DNA of 64,000 nt from Glandiceps talaboti (Eukaryota > Hemichordata > Enteropneusta > Spengelidae), in the NCBI RefSeq assembly GCF_964340395.1, contig NC_135558.1, positions 458,501 through 522,500 of the forward strand, written 5' to 3'. A program made the position numbers and the translations under genes. Positions 41,101 to 54,984 of this stretch are shown one piece after another (position 1 is the first letter of the stretch; the number at the start of each line of letters is the position of its first letter). The notes under the pieces are model-generated. The model searched no databases and was not told where the DNA came from. It saw only the letters and a list, made by a program, of their open reading frames with translations.

Positions 41101-44100
41101 GTTTTGTAAAATTGCACACCTTGAACACTAGCCGTGGGGAAAACACATTGTTTGTAACTATATACATGCTACAATAAACCAAATCAGATTGATTTTTGGG
41201 TCCAAACCTAAAATATGTGCCTTCAACAGCAATCACAATTTGAACCAGAGTGTCACTGTACTATGTATTGATATGATTGGCAACTAATTAATATGTTCAA
41301 CGTCTTAAAGTAACAATTTTCAGTGAATATATTGTGGTTGGCTGATTAAAAAATGATACTCCAGTTACAACTAGTACTGTTTTCACACCAACAGATTCAA
41401 AAGCACTACCTCACCTACAGGTATGGATAATATGGACCACTAATTAGCAGATACAATGTCTTTTTGATTGACCCATTTTGAGTGAATATATCTTTGATTG
41501 ATTGATAAAAAAAATGTCCCAGTTACAGCTAATGCAGATTCAAAGAATCAAAGTCATTGAATTTTGGAGTAGTTTGTTTTTCACGTACAAATCAACAAAT
41601 AAAAGTGATTCAGACTGTCTTTGTATACATGTACGTGATTTTACTTTAAAATAAAGTTAATAATACTTCAAATGAATTCTTAGGCATGAACATTTATGTA
41701 TAAGTATACAAATTAGTATCTTTACTATCTTGTTACCTAGGTAACCATAAAATAAGTAAACAAAAAGCTCTATGAAAATGACAACACCAGAGGTTTCTGT
41801 TTACTGATAACTTTTCATTTTTCATCTCTGAAATGATAGTCTAGAGGGCTATCCTTGGCTTTGAAGAAGATTCCAAAGAATTTACAATGTGTCAACTTTC
41901 TGTACATGAAAACATAACTTTTTCCTGAGTTTTAACATGGACCGGGATCTATGATTTTAACAACTACTTGAAAAAGATAAAATAATTTTCGTCCATTTTA
42001 TTGGAAGTCAATTTTTGGCTATTTTTTGTCATGCAGATGTAGAATTTGACACCTGTTATAATTTCAAGGAGAAGAATTACCAGTGTTGCTATTGTTTCTT
42101 GTGTTCTCAAACTTGTTGAACTCTGACGAGAATCTGACCTAGTGACCTCTGGAGGGAATGTTGATGTGTACATTTGGTCCACACAATATCCATTGTCATG
42201 ATAAGAATAGAACAATCTACTCTCTGAAGAGATCTCTTCACCAAATATTCACACCCTATCATTATACAAAATAGTTTTCTCCACCTCTATTCAAATGTTG
42301 TCTAAATTTAGCTGAGTCTCATCTCTTTAACTACAAGGCTGGTATAAGTACTTTGGTTATAGCCTTAAACTGTGTTTTCTGTATACACACTGACCTGAAA
42401 TAACAAGTCATTAAAACCACAATGGTATTTTTTCACAATGGTTGTAGATATTTTTGGTATTTTGGTATTGTGTTTGTTCTTAGGTGTCTGATCATAACAG
42501 GTACTTGGTAAATAAGTGTTTGTGGTAATTGGTAAACAAATATTTGGTTGGACTTAATAAACAAATATTTGTTGTGATTCCAGAATGCACTTTCACCTAT
42601 CTAAAGTATTTGCTGTTTTCAAACATATGAATGGTCATTAATGTACTTGATGTGTTGGACTTAAATACTAGCCTGAAGTGGGAACCCTAAAAATGAAGTG
42701 GAATAACATTAACAGTGAAATCATTTGCAGGGACTATATTTGTCAAATTGATATCATTGCAGGGACTGTATTTTGATCCAGAGCAAAAGAATGATCCCAT
42801 TTAATCTTTATTAAGATAACACTAATGCAATGACCTGGGATTGAAACATGGCCCTTTAAGTGCCAAATCTGTTGAAGTTGAAGAAGTTAAAAATTTAATT
42901 CATCTTCTGAAATTACAAGATGACATTAATGGAATTAGCATTATAGATAAAGTACTATTCGTGGTTTATAGTTGTGAGTGAAAAAAAAAGATTGTTGTGC
43001 TGGAAGTGGAGTTGGGGAAGGGGTTTCAATACTGCCTTCTTGTTAAAACAATCTCACATTTCCCAAAATGAAAGTATACAGGTTGGCTACAACTTTGAAT
43101 GAAAACCAGAAGAATTTGAGAAAATGTTCACTTTTTTCACCAAAAAAATATATACTGAGACTTCTTTTGTTTTTGTAACCTAAAAAATAGTTTGAGATTC
43201 TGTGCAAAGTATGTGTTCATACACAGAACTCATTGAACTGTATTGGTCTGTTTTTGTAGAATAATTATGTGAAAACGTTGTTTGATGTGAAAAATCTATA
43301 CATGTTTTGTATTAGTTCCAAACCTAAGGGCGTATATAATTTACCTAGCGTATTTTGGCGAAATCACTCTGCCATCTTTAGCTACTATGTGTAATGTCCA
43401 CAGTAGAAGATATAGTGTATACACAGAGTACAAAATGACTACTTCACATTTCTTATAGTACTCTCCTTAATTTCTAGTGTTGCTGACATAATCCTACACT
43501 TTGACTATCTGGTATAAAGGTTACTTGACAACCAGTTTTACAAGTATTAGAAACCAAACTTTCCCTTTGTTGTATGAATTATACTATTTGTTTTACACTA
43601 CTGACAAAGTGAAGTGTCTTGGCAACAGTAGCAGTGTACATGTATATACATGTAGTATGAATGTACTCTCTTTTTCTACTTTTTATGGCTTTGTAAATAA
43701 GGTTCATAACTAGAAGCAACATATCTATATGTACATAGACCACAATACATTGTACTTAATGTTCATCTAGGAACATAGAGGGCGCTATTCAAGTATGAAA
43801 ATACTTCTGCTACAAAATATGTACGTGGATATATGCATGTCACCACAATAATTTCAGTGCATTGTGTGGCATCTAACACCATAGAGGGCGCTGTATAATT
43901 ACAAAAAATTAATGTAGATGCTGCTGTGAATATATGTATCTTATTCTTGAAGAAAGTACAGTATACCGAAAAATGAAATTAAGCATTTTGGTTTACTGAT
44001 ATCTATTCTTTTCAGTTAAAAAGTCCCATCCCTTGAATTTAAATATTCTATAGTATTTGTGTTGTATTACAGCAATGTGACTCATCATATATATACATTA

Positions 44101-47100
44101 CTTAGAAGTTTTTCTTTCATTTTCATTTCAGGGTGGCCGGGAATTCAGCCTATATTTTAGGAACATTAGCTGAGAATGATCTCGGTCAGAAACGAGTATT
44201 ATCAATATTACAAGACAAAGATGCACTGAAGATTTTAGATGACCTGACAACAATGTTAGCATTTGATGACCCAGAGTCTGTCATGAATGCTGCAGGAACC
44301 ATGGGAACACTGGTAAACACATTCTATGTCCAATTAAAGCCCAATTAATTTATTTTTGGTTTGAACTTAGTTTTCAATGTTCTAGGAGTCGTTTTTCCAT
44401 GAAAACAGAATCTAATGAGAAATACATACTTATCAATAATTCCTGAGTCTTATGAAATTTGTGGAAATGAAATCCAGGAATACAGACTGAATTCTGTTTT
44501 TAGTAGATTGGACCCTTTTTGAAAGCAGTCTACAATACATATGATTGGTTACTTTGACAGAGGACAACTACTCTTTACACTAACCGTAATGTTAATATGC
44601 CATTGTTTCTTTCTGCAGGCTGAAACTACTGAGGGGAGAGAGTGGATGTTGCATCATTCCTGTGTTAGTATTATGCTGGTTAGAGTCACTAATTTACTAA
44701 CCAGTGATAACATGTGGACAGCTAGCAATGCTGCACTAGTTCTAGCTAGGTAAGTTGCAATACAATTTAGTTTTGGGTAGTTAGGTAGCTTACCAATGAT
44801 AACATGTACAGCTAGCAATGCTGCACTAGTTCTAGTTCTAGCTAGGTAAGTTGCAATACAATTTAGTTTTGGGTAGTTAGGTAGCTTACCAATGATAACA
44901 TGTACAGCTAGCAATGCTGCACTAGTTCTAGCTAGGTAAGTTGCAATACAATTTAGTTTTGGGTAGTTGGGTAGCTTACCAATGATAACGTGTACAGTTA
45001 GCACTGCTACACTGGTTTTGGCTAGGTTAGTTGCTAATCACACCATAGAGGGCACTGTTAAAGTTTACCCTTAGGCCTAATAAAAAATATTGTGTGGTTC
45101 CGATTACGCTCAATTTTAGAATATGTGGGGTAGGTAGATTTTGTATTTTATTTTATTATATATTTTATTCATGTGTGAGTGTCTAGTTCAGGTTTCCATT
45201 GTTTTCCAAATGGTCTCTGTGTTATTGGTTTCTTCCTATCAGATGTACAGCCATTACAGATTGGAAGAATAGTTTTATATTGTCTTTTTAAGTTGATGTC
45301 AGTTTCCGCATCCACTATTTCTCGTGAGACTTCACAATGTTGCAATTTTATTAATTTTTTTCTTTTTTCGAATACAAAAAAAAAAGAGTTTAGGGTTGGC
45401 AGTGAAAAGCTAGGTGGGGTAGGGTAACCGGAACCAAACAATTATCTTTTTTTTAGGCCTTATCATGAATAAACAGAGAATGATGTAGAGTACATAGGCA
45501 GAGTGCTTCTTATGAAACTTGAATATTACTGTGAGTTTATAATTTGTTAGTCACTTTATCGTACATGTAGCTGAGAAAAAAAAATCACAACAGGTATTTA
45601 GTACTGTATTCAGTAACATTTTAACCGAGTAGTGACCAATGTTTTGTGACAGGTTGACCATATCTGAGGAAGGTAGTGATCAAATCCTGACTCACAAAGA
45701 ATCTCAAGACATTTTATCTAAACTGGTGCTATCCTTAGGACTTGATGATGCAGGTAAGTTAACAAACAAACAAACAAACAAACAGAGTAACACCAAGAGT
45801 TATACTGTTAACCTTAGATATTTTGACCGCTAGAAAATTTTGTTTTTGTATTCTTCAACTAGTTCCCAAAGATTAATGTTTACAAATTTCTAAGCCTGGT
45901 ATACTCTGTTCATATACAAGAAAACAACAATTGAAGTTTAGCCATTACTTATTTTCACATTTTTGTTCACCAGTAAAATAACAAAAATAAGTGTAGTGAA
46001 AGTTTCCAAATTTACAGTATTACCTGCATGAAACGTTTCACTTCTTCAGGTCAACAGACTTTGAAGCTAGCTGTCCATTTCCTTGTTCTACCTCTAGGCG
46101 GCGTTGTAGTTACAAGCAACCAGGTTACCTTATGAATGTTTTCTTGGAAATAAGTGTTGAATATTAGCATTGCCAGACAGGGAAATACTGTAATTCTATC
46201 ATGACATCCTGTGACTGTCAGCATGGTTTGATATTTAAAAAATGACAGTAGTAGACCACAAAAGTTCTGTTTGAATTGTTAAAAAGTCACTTTAAATTTA
46301 GTTCATTGACTGGAAGATTAAATTAACAATGTCTTCTATTGTGTACAGGTCGTGGTATGAATGCTGCATTTGCTATAGGTAGACTTTGTGATATGGAGAA
46401 AGGTAGAGCTAGATTACTGCAACTTAGGGAGTCAAATCAAATGGTAAGTATTGGATGATGGGGAGTCTTGTCATTTCAAACATATTACTGCACATTTCAA
46501 GTTAGTGTTCACATTTCAAGTTAGTGTTCACTGCCTCAGTTTGATGCAACCACACAGAAATCATTAAGAAACTACACATACCAAAATTTAAGATAGCAAG
46601 ATTGAATGAATTTAGTTTCTTAGAACATTTTGTCTAAATGAAATGAACTTAAACGTACCACCATGCAAACATCAAAATATTGTTGCTTGTGTATCTGCAT
46701 CCAGTTGCAGTGCGTTTAACTGGATTTAGACAAAATGTAGCAAAAAATGCAATCTTGCTGTCTGAAAGTGTGCAGTTTCTTATTGGTTGCTGTATGGTTA
46801 TATCAAATGAAATCAGTGAACAGTCTTTTATTTGAGTAGTTTTAGGCCATCAACCCATAATAATTGTAAATAAACAAAAATTATCCAAATCAGCCAGGGA
46901 TATATCAGTTGGTGGAAAAAAATGTAGTAGAACATTTATGATGAGAAGAATTTTTAAGTTGCTTTTTCACTCTCATCCCTTGGAAAAAGAAGGGGGGGGG
47001 GGAGATGAAGTTTTATCAAGATATATGTTTAGATATCAGTTGTTGAAAAAGGGAAGATATGACTTGAAACCGTCGATAAGATTTTAAACACAATCTTTCT

Positions 47101-50100
47101 GTTATCTCTTCCAGATTACATCATTATGTACAATGCTAGGTAGTCAAGATACTGGTTGTAGTAAGAATGCATGTTTTGCTATCAGTTGTTTAGCTGGTAG
47201 TGAAGATGGCCATGATAGACTACTTGATAACCCATCATCAGAATCCATGCTGTGCACACTTGCCAAACTATTAGATGCTGAAGATACGGAGACTGGATGG
47301 TTTGCTGCAATGTAAGGCAGTTATTTATCACAAATTATAACATTCACTTTCAACATTCACATTATCCCCTCTCTGTCTTTTTGAAAATAATTCATTTTGT
47401 AAAGTTTTTAAAACCTTAAAATGTTGTAGAGACAAACTCAGTAGACTTTATTCGTGTATGAATTAAATAATTGTGACAATTGATACAAAAATACATCAAA
47501 AAGTAAGTCTGAAGTCTGAAGCCAGAAGACAAATTTTTACCCCAAACCAAATTACGGAGATAAGTAACATTAGGGTTAATCAGAGAACAGCACAGGGAAC
47601 CTTGCACATCCCAGCTTATGTTGATAACATAATAGTAAACAGCTGATTGTTGTTGTTGTTTACAATACATGTTTATTAAATCAATCTTTTTCAACAGGAC
47701 TTTACGGACACTAGCCAGTAAGAAGAAGGGTTGTCTTAGACTGAGGGATCACAAACAAATCAACCAAGCACTCAAGGTATGTCAATTGTGTGGAGTAGAG
47801 ATCACAAACAAACAAATCAACCAAGCACTCAAGGTATGTCAATTGTGTGGAGTAGAGATCACAAACAAACAAATCAACCAAGCACTCAAGGTATGTCAAT
47901 TGTGTGGAGTAGAGATCACAAACAAATCAACCAAGCACTCAAGGTATGTCAATTGTGTGGAGTAGAGATCACAAACAAATCAACCAAGCACTCAAGGTAT
48001 GTCAATTGTGTGGAGTAGAGATCACAAACAAATCAACCAAGCACTCAAGGTATGTCAATTGTGTGGAGTAGAGATCACAAACAAATCAACCAAGCACTCA
48101 AGGTATGTCAATTGTGTGGAGTAGAGATCACAAACAAATCAACCAAGCACTCAAGGTATGTCAATTGTGTGGAGTAGAGATCACAAACAAATCAACCAAG
48201 CACTCAAGGTATGTCAATTGTGTGGAGTAGAGATCGCAAACAAATCAACCAAGCACTCAAGGTATGTCAATTGTGTGGAGTAGAGATCACAGACAAATCA
48301 ACCAAGCACTCAAGGTATGTCAATTGTGTGGAGTAGAGATCACAAACAAACAAATCAACCAAGCACTCAAGGTATGTCAATTGTAGGGAGTAGAGATCAC
48401 AAACAAACAAATCAACCAAGCACTCAAGGTATGTCAATTGTGTGGAGTAGAGATCACAAACAAATCAACCAAGCACTCAAGGTATGTCAATTGTGTGGAG
48501 TAGAGATCACAAACAAACAAATCAACCAAGAACTCAAGGTATGTCAATTGTAGGGAGTAGAGATCACAAACAAATCAACTAAGCACTCAAGGTATGTCAA
48601 TTGTGTGGAGTAGAGATCACAAACAAATCAACCAAGCACTCAAGGTATGTCAATTGTGTGGAGTAGAGATCACAAACAAATCAAATCAAACAAATAGAAA
48701 TGGTAGCAGTAGGGATAGTCTAGCTGCTAGACCTCAGGCTTTCTGCTAATAGATATGGTAGCATTAGGGATAGTCTAACTGCTAGACCTCAGGCTTTCTG
48801 CTAATAGATATGAGGGTGGTACACCCAAGCTATCGCCCTCAATAGCAACTTTTGGTCACCTTCACAGTGAGCAGAATAGCCTGAGGGGTCTAACAGCTAG
48901 ACTACATTGGGGATTGAATCAGCAATGTGTAGATTTTGGAGGTATGTATGAGTGTATCATAGTCCCTATGACCATTCAGTTAACATGATACATATAACAG
49001 TCACTAACAGGAAGATTAGCCCCGGCCAACTAAGCTACCACCTTTAAATAAAGTTTAGTAAATAATAAATAAAAGAGATAAGTTTTTCTTGAGAGCACTA
49101 AGCCCGCTTGTAATTTCTGAGTTCCCAATTGATAAATTGGACATCTTTTGGTGACTTCATTGTATTCTGAAATGACACCACAACAACCATCAGACCAAAG
49201 CTTCTCTCTTCCTTTTCTCCAAGTCGTCTTGTGAATTTTTTGAAGGAAGAATGTTGAAATGTAGTAGTAAGTTTTTTTATAAACTTTTACCCTATCTATT
49301 ATATTCATAATATCTTCACTGTTTTGATTTCTGAATTTCTATTTATAGGAAGTAGAGACAAAACCAGGTATTCACGATGACTTGAAAGAAGAAATCGCTT
49401 TGACTTTAGAAATTTTGAAGAAATTAGAGAAGCCACACACACCCAAAGTCAAGGTTATTGATGCTTTCTGTATAGCTGCTGAATGGGCAGAAGTCACATT
49501 GAAAAGTGGACTCAATATTTCATATAAACTTTATGAAGGTAAGGGAACACTCATAGACAGTGGAAATGTGAATTCTTGTAAATTCTTGAAATTTAATTGA
49601 TTAAATTGCACCGTTGATAGTAATCTGTGGTACATATGTAGTAATCTGTGGTACATATGTAGTAATCTGTGGTACATATGTAGTAATCTGTGGTACATAT
49701 GTAGTAATCTGTGGTACATATGTAGTAATCACTGGTACATATGTAGTAATCTGTGGTACATATGTAGTAATCTCTGGTACATATGTAGTAATCTCTGGTA
49801 CATATGTAGTAATCTGTGGTACATATGTAGTAATCTCTGGTACATATGTAGTAATCTCTGGTACATATGTAGTAATCTGTGGTACATATGTAGTAATCTC
49901 TGGTACATATGTAGTAATCTCTGGTACATATGTAGTAATCTGTGGTACATATGTAGTAATCTGTGGTACATATGTAGTAATCTCTGGTACATATGTAGTA
50001 ATCTGTGGTACATATGTAGTAATCTCTGGTACATATGTAGTAATCTGTGGTACATATGTAGTAATCTCTGGTACATATGTAGTAATCTCTGGTACATATG

Positions 50101-53100
50101 TAGTAATCTGTGGTACATATGTAGTAATCTCTGGTACATATGTAGTAATCTCTGGTACATATGTAGTAATCTCTGGTACATATGTAGTAATCTGTGGTAC
50201 ATATGTAGTGATCTCTGGTACATATGTAGTAATCTCTGGTACATATGTAGTAATCTGTGGTACATATGTAGTAATCTCTGGTACATATGTAGTAATCTCT
50301 GGTACATATGTAGTAATCTGTGGTACATATGTAGTAATCTCTGGTACATATGTAGTAATCTCTGGTACATATGTAGTAATCACTGGTACATATGTAGTAA
50401 TCTGTGGTACATATGTAGTAATCTCTGGTACATATGTAGTAATCTCTGGTACATATGTAGTAATCTCTGGTACATATGTAGTAATCTCTGGTACATATGT
50501 AGTAATCTCTGGTACATATGTAGTAATATACAGTGTGGGAAGCATATTTATAAAATCATGTTTAATTTTGCGTATATGACAGATTCAACCTAATTGTACT
50601 CTTAGTGATATTGTATATCAGTATAGAAATCCTACTATCAATCAGATTAGAATCTGAGCAAGGAGAACACTCAGTTTACAAGAAGGAAAGCATTTATAAA
50701 TGCAGTAAAGAAAACATAATGGATAATCATAGTTGAAATGTTATGATATATGGAGCCTCCTGTTTTGATCTGATTTGAATGAGATAATATTTCCTATATA
50801 TATATACTGTATATTGAATCATTTGTCATATTTCAGTTTCAGGAGTAAGCCGATGTGTGTATCATGGCCAGGAGACAAGTTGTGAGGTAGCTGATCTCAG
50901 GCCGTATACAAAATACTCATTTAAATTACAAACATGCACAGATGGCGACAGCAGTCCTCTCAGTGAGGTTGCCATGGCAACCACTGAAGAATGGGTACCT
51001 GAAGTGCCGGGAGAAATAAAAGTGATTGGTGTCACGACAACACAAATCAAAATCTGTTGGACACCTCCTGAATATCCTAATGGAGTTCTAAAGGGTTACT
51101 GTGTTTATAATGGTAAGTGATGATAGAGGGGGTAGTTCAGTGGTATTACAGTGGTAACTGATAGAGGGTGAAATTTAAAGTGGTAAGTGATAGAAGGGGG
51201 TAATTCAGTGAAATTTACAGAGAATTCTATACCTTGCACCAGAATTACCGGAATTTAGTTGAGGGAGCCCCAGTGAATAAAATGAGGAACTCAGATACCA
51301 CCCCTAAAAAACACACTGGTAGGGAACCTCAATAAAATACCAGAGGAAGTTAGGTAGATTCTACTGACTTACCACCTTAACCCTAAATCTTGGTAAGCTG
51401 GTAGGAAACACTGGTAGGGAACCCTGGTAAAATGACTGGTTAACTCAGGTAGATTTTACCTACTTACTATCCTCATTTAGGACAAAAACACTGGTAGGGA
51501 ACCCTTGTGTTAAATGACCAGGGAACTTGTGTAGATTTTACCTACTTACCACCCTATAAAAAACATTGTAGCACAAACTTACCAAGGTTCAGTAGTGCTG
51601 CAACCTAGTAGTAGTAGTAGTATGATGAGACACAGACATTGTTTACATCAGCTATCTTTAAATTAAGTCATCACTATTTCTTTCTATAATTTTCAGGAAA
51701 GAGCCAAACTGACAGTACAAGTGAACTAAATTCTATTATAATGGGACTTGCACCAGGAAACACATACGACATTCATGTAAGTAGAAAAGCTGTGACAAAA
51801 TTATGTTTTACTTATGTTACTGTCATACCAGGTTGCAGTTCATATCAAAATTTCAATATTGAACTCTGACAGCATCATACTGCAGAAAGCTTCAGCATGT
51901 TAATAGTTTTCTTTGAAATAGAATTGACAAATAGAAGTTGCAAAACGAATTGACAAATAGAAGATTTGCCCAAAAGTATTTTATACCTAGAGTTTGTTTA
52001 TGAAAAAAAATTCATATGCTTATACCTATCAACAGTATTATCTCAAGTTGAAGTATAAACATTTTGCTTTTACATTTGCATCCTTCTTGTAGGTTTGTGC
52101 TGTGAATTCAAAGGGTAAAGGTCAAAAGTCAACTCTACAGGTCAGAACAACAGAGTTGGGTAAGGTTGAATAGTTCTATTTGTCTGATTTGGACATATGA
52201 CAGTATGGTTCTTGTGATCCAAGTTTACAAAGGAATAGTCCATTTATTGTTAACAAAATACAAAATACTTCAAACAAATTGCCAGGATAAATGAAATTTA
52301 ATTTGTTGAAATGAGCAGTTTAATGCCTTGTCAAGTCGTCTCTTGAGCAATATTTTCTGTGGCCTCTTACTTCATTATTTGTGCATACACCTGAAACTAA
52401 AAATATCATGTTGTGATTTTTACCTGTTTTGTTGATAATTGAAAGAATGTATTTCAACTTCAGGAACTGAAATGGTCACATTTCTGTATTTCTGTATTTG
52501 TGTCTACTCCAGAAAACATGGTCATAGTTTATCAATGCTTAATATGTTTTGTTAAATCCTTATTTTGAAAACACAAACTGAAAATGTCACATTTCTTTTC
52601 ACTCTGTTCACTTTTTTCACACTTTTCTTTGTAATTTCTTCTACATGTATATCATCACATTTATTTGTGCTGATTTTGCTTGTGTCTGCCACCTTGGTTT
52701 CAAAATCTTTCATCACCATCATTTTACATCCAAACTTCCAAATGAAAATACATAGTTTTTCTTCACACTTTTTAACATCTTCTTGAGCTAATAGTTATTC
52801 TTTTGATAGTCACCACTTTTTGTCCCTCATACACTTGTCTTCGTTGCAAAGTCACATTTTCTTGTCAAAATTTGTGCATAACAAAAATATCCATATTTTC
52901 TACATTGTCTATCAACATGGAACAATACCAGTTGCCATTGTTTCTAGTTTCAATATTGTCATAGTTTTCTCGTGTTTGTCAAATTCTCCATTACTTCTTT
53001 TCCCACCGTCATTTCAACAAAAATTTCAACATTTCAACAACTTCTCATACCCTTCAAAAATAATTTTGGATGAAAACAACCAAGAACATGACATTCATTA

Positions 53101-54661
53101 CAAGGATATAAAAAAAACCCCACTTTTTCTTTGTGGATAATATTTTCAAATTTGACACTTGTGGCAGACGACACTTGAGATAAAAGCATTGTTTTATAGA
53201 TGTAGTCTAATAACAACTGGTCACTCTACTTCTCTGTGCAGCTTCTCTTATAAAGCCAGTACACTTGCCCGACATCAAACCGAAAAGTAAGATTTTTTCA
53301 GCTAGTGAATGTAGCTTGCCATAACAATTACACTGCATGCACCAGTAATTAGCATGAGCACACAGCAATCAAGCACTCCACCCTGGCACAACTTCACTGC
53401 ATGTGCATTTTTTTGTCTTCATGAAATAAACCCCCCCTCCCATCATTTATCAAACCACCCCATCTCGTTAAGCCCTTCATAGCATGCCCATCAAAACGTT
53501 CATATAATTACAGTTCCATTTTGTCATATCATGAATTAAACCTTCAGATAATGTATGGTAGATTCAGTAATACATACATAGCTGTTAGTTTTGACAGATG
53601 TAAAGATGAATTTGAGGAAATATGCAAATTAGCTGATTAGTATGCAAAAGCTATAAGTTGGCATATAATATGATATCCATGTATGCCTGTACATTATAAT
53701 ATTGTGAACGTGTTTATTTTGCCGCATGAAACATTTTTGTGGAATGTCATTTCGGATGTGTCAGGCATACTTTAGTTTCATAGAAGGGCAAATGTACACA
53801 CTACTGTAAATAATTCATCTGACCAGCCACACATATTCACTGCAACTGTTAGTCACTTCTTTCAAGACAGCTGAATAGTATAGAAATATGTTACCATTGT
53901 ACAAATGAATACCATCAAATTTTTCCCAAAAATATGCCCCAGCATCTATATTATTTGCATAATGTTTGTACAGACTACATTTAGTTATTTTCACATGAAA
54001 AATGTTGTGCACATATTTAGCTATAATAGTCTAGTGTTGAAATAAATAGGTTCACAGTATATTAAGTGTATGCGTGTGTTTAATAAACTTGCCTGGAATG
54101 TCCAACATTTGCATGTGGTTTTGATGATTTTGTCAGGGGTTATTTCCCCCCAAAATATATGATGAGCGATGTACTTTGTACTTTGTACTTTCCTTTGAAC
54201 AGTTCACAGAATTCAAGTGATCTACTGGATCAAGCTGACTTGTACAAGTCATTAAATGGTCTGAGATGACAAATGGCAACATCTCATGAGAATATCTAGT
54301 TTAGTGTAGTGAAATATCGATACCTTATACATTAGTAAATTTCATTTTGGTGAAATATCGATACCTTATACATTAGTAAATTTCATTTTGGAAGAATATT
54401 ATCAACATCTAAATTTGTATGTTCAATTTCTGATGTTGATGACATTCGTTGCCTTGGGGTAAAAAAGTATTTTACTTCATGTAAAAAAATTCTTACTTTC
54501 AGTCTGTTGAAGTTAGATATGCATGAACACTTTTTAGTTTGAATTCATGTGTGACTGAAATTGCTTACACATTTTGAAATACTAGTTTGGGTTCATGCGT
54601 ACTACTTTATAGCCCATATAAAAGGGGGCTACTGTTACAACAAATTTTGTGTGTGTGTGTG

Positions 54662-54698
<37 letters not shown>

Positions 54699-54800
54699 TC
54701 CTGCCCATGTCTAAATCTGTTAGTCTGTAAAGTCTGTCTGCTTGTGCATGTTGATCTGCACTGTTTATGCATAATGTGTGTGCATGTGTGTGTGTGTGTG

Positions 54801-54857
<57 letters not shown>

Positions 54858-54935
54858 TTCTTTCTGCCCATGTCTAAATCTGTCTGTCTGCTTGTGCATG
54901 TTGATCTGCACTGTTTATGCATAATATGTATGTGT

Positions 54936-54984
<49 letters not shown>

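Larger units (their letters stand above)
20487..44131 (+). other. Intron 1 of the ARM/FN3 gene, 23.6 kb
   Basis: Donor GTAAGA to acceptor TTTTCATTTCAG. Contents with their own entries: acceptor-like diverged repeats (21715-22215), minisatellites at 22494, 29095, 36102 and 39034, (TGTA)n at 30061, (TGTC/GT)n at 34917, palindromic footprints, and the X-box-like cluster (31436-32755). A 49-bp tandem duplication lies at 38183-38280. No hidden exon or opposite-strand gene is supported; ORFs of 60-95 codons here lack motifs. Confidence 0.75.

Noticed and set aside
47669-48553. Cys-containing repeat ORFs (VCQLCGVEITNK..., MSIVWSRDHKQTNQ...) as a separate repeat protein
   Set aside because: They come from the donor-spanning array after exon 7; only the first two in-frame units could ever be coding, by alternative donor use.
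49601-50579. ORFs of 314 and 321 codons (TTYVPEI and VVISGTY repeats)
   Set aside because: They are translations of the 21-bp minisatellite, open on both strands, within intron 8 between two well-supported exons.
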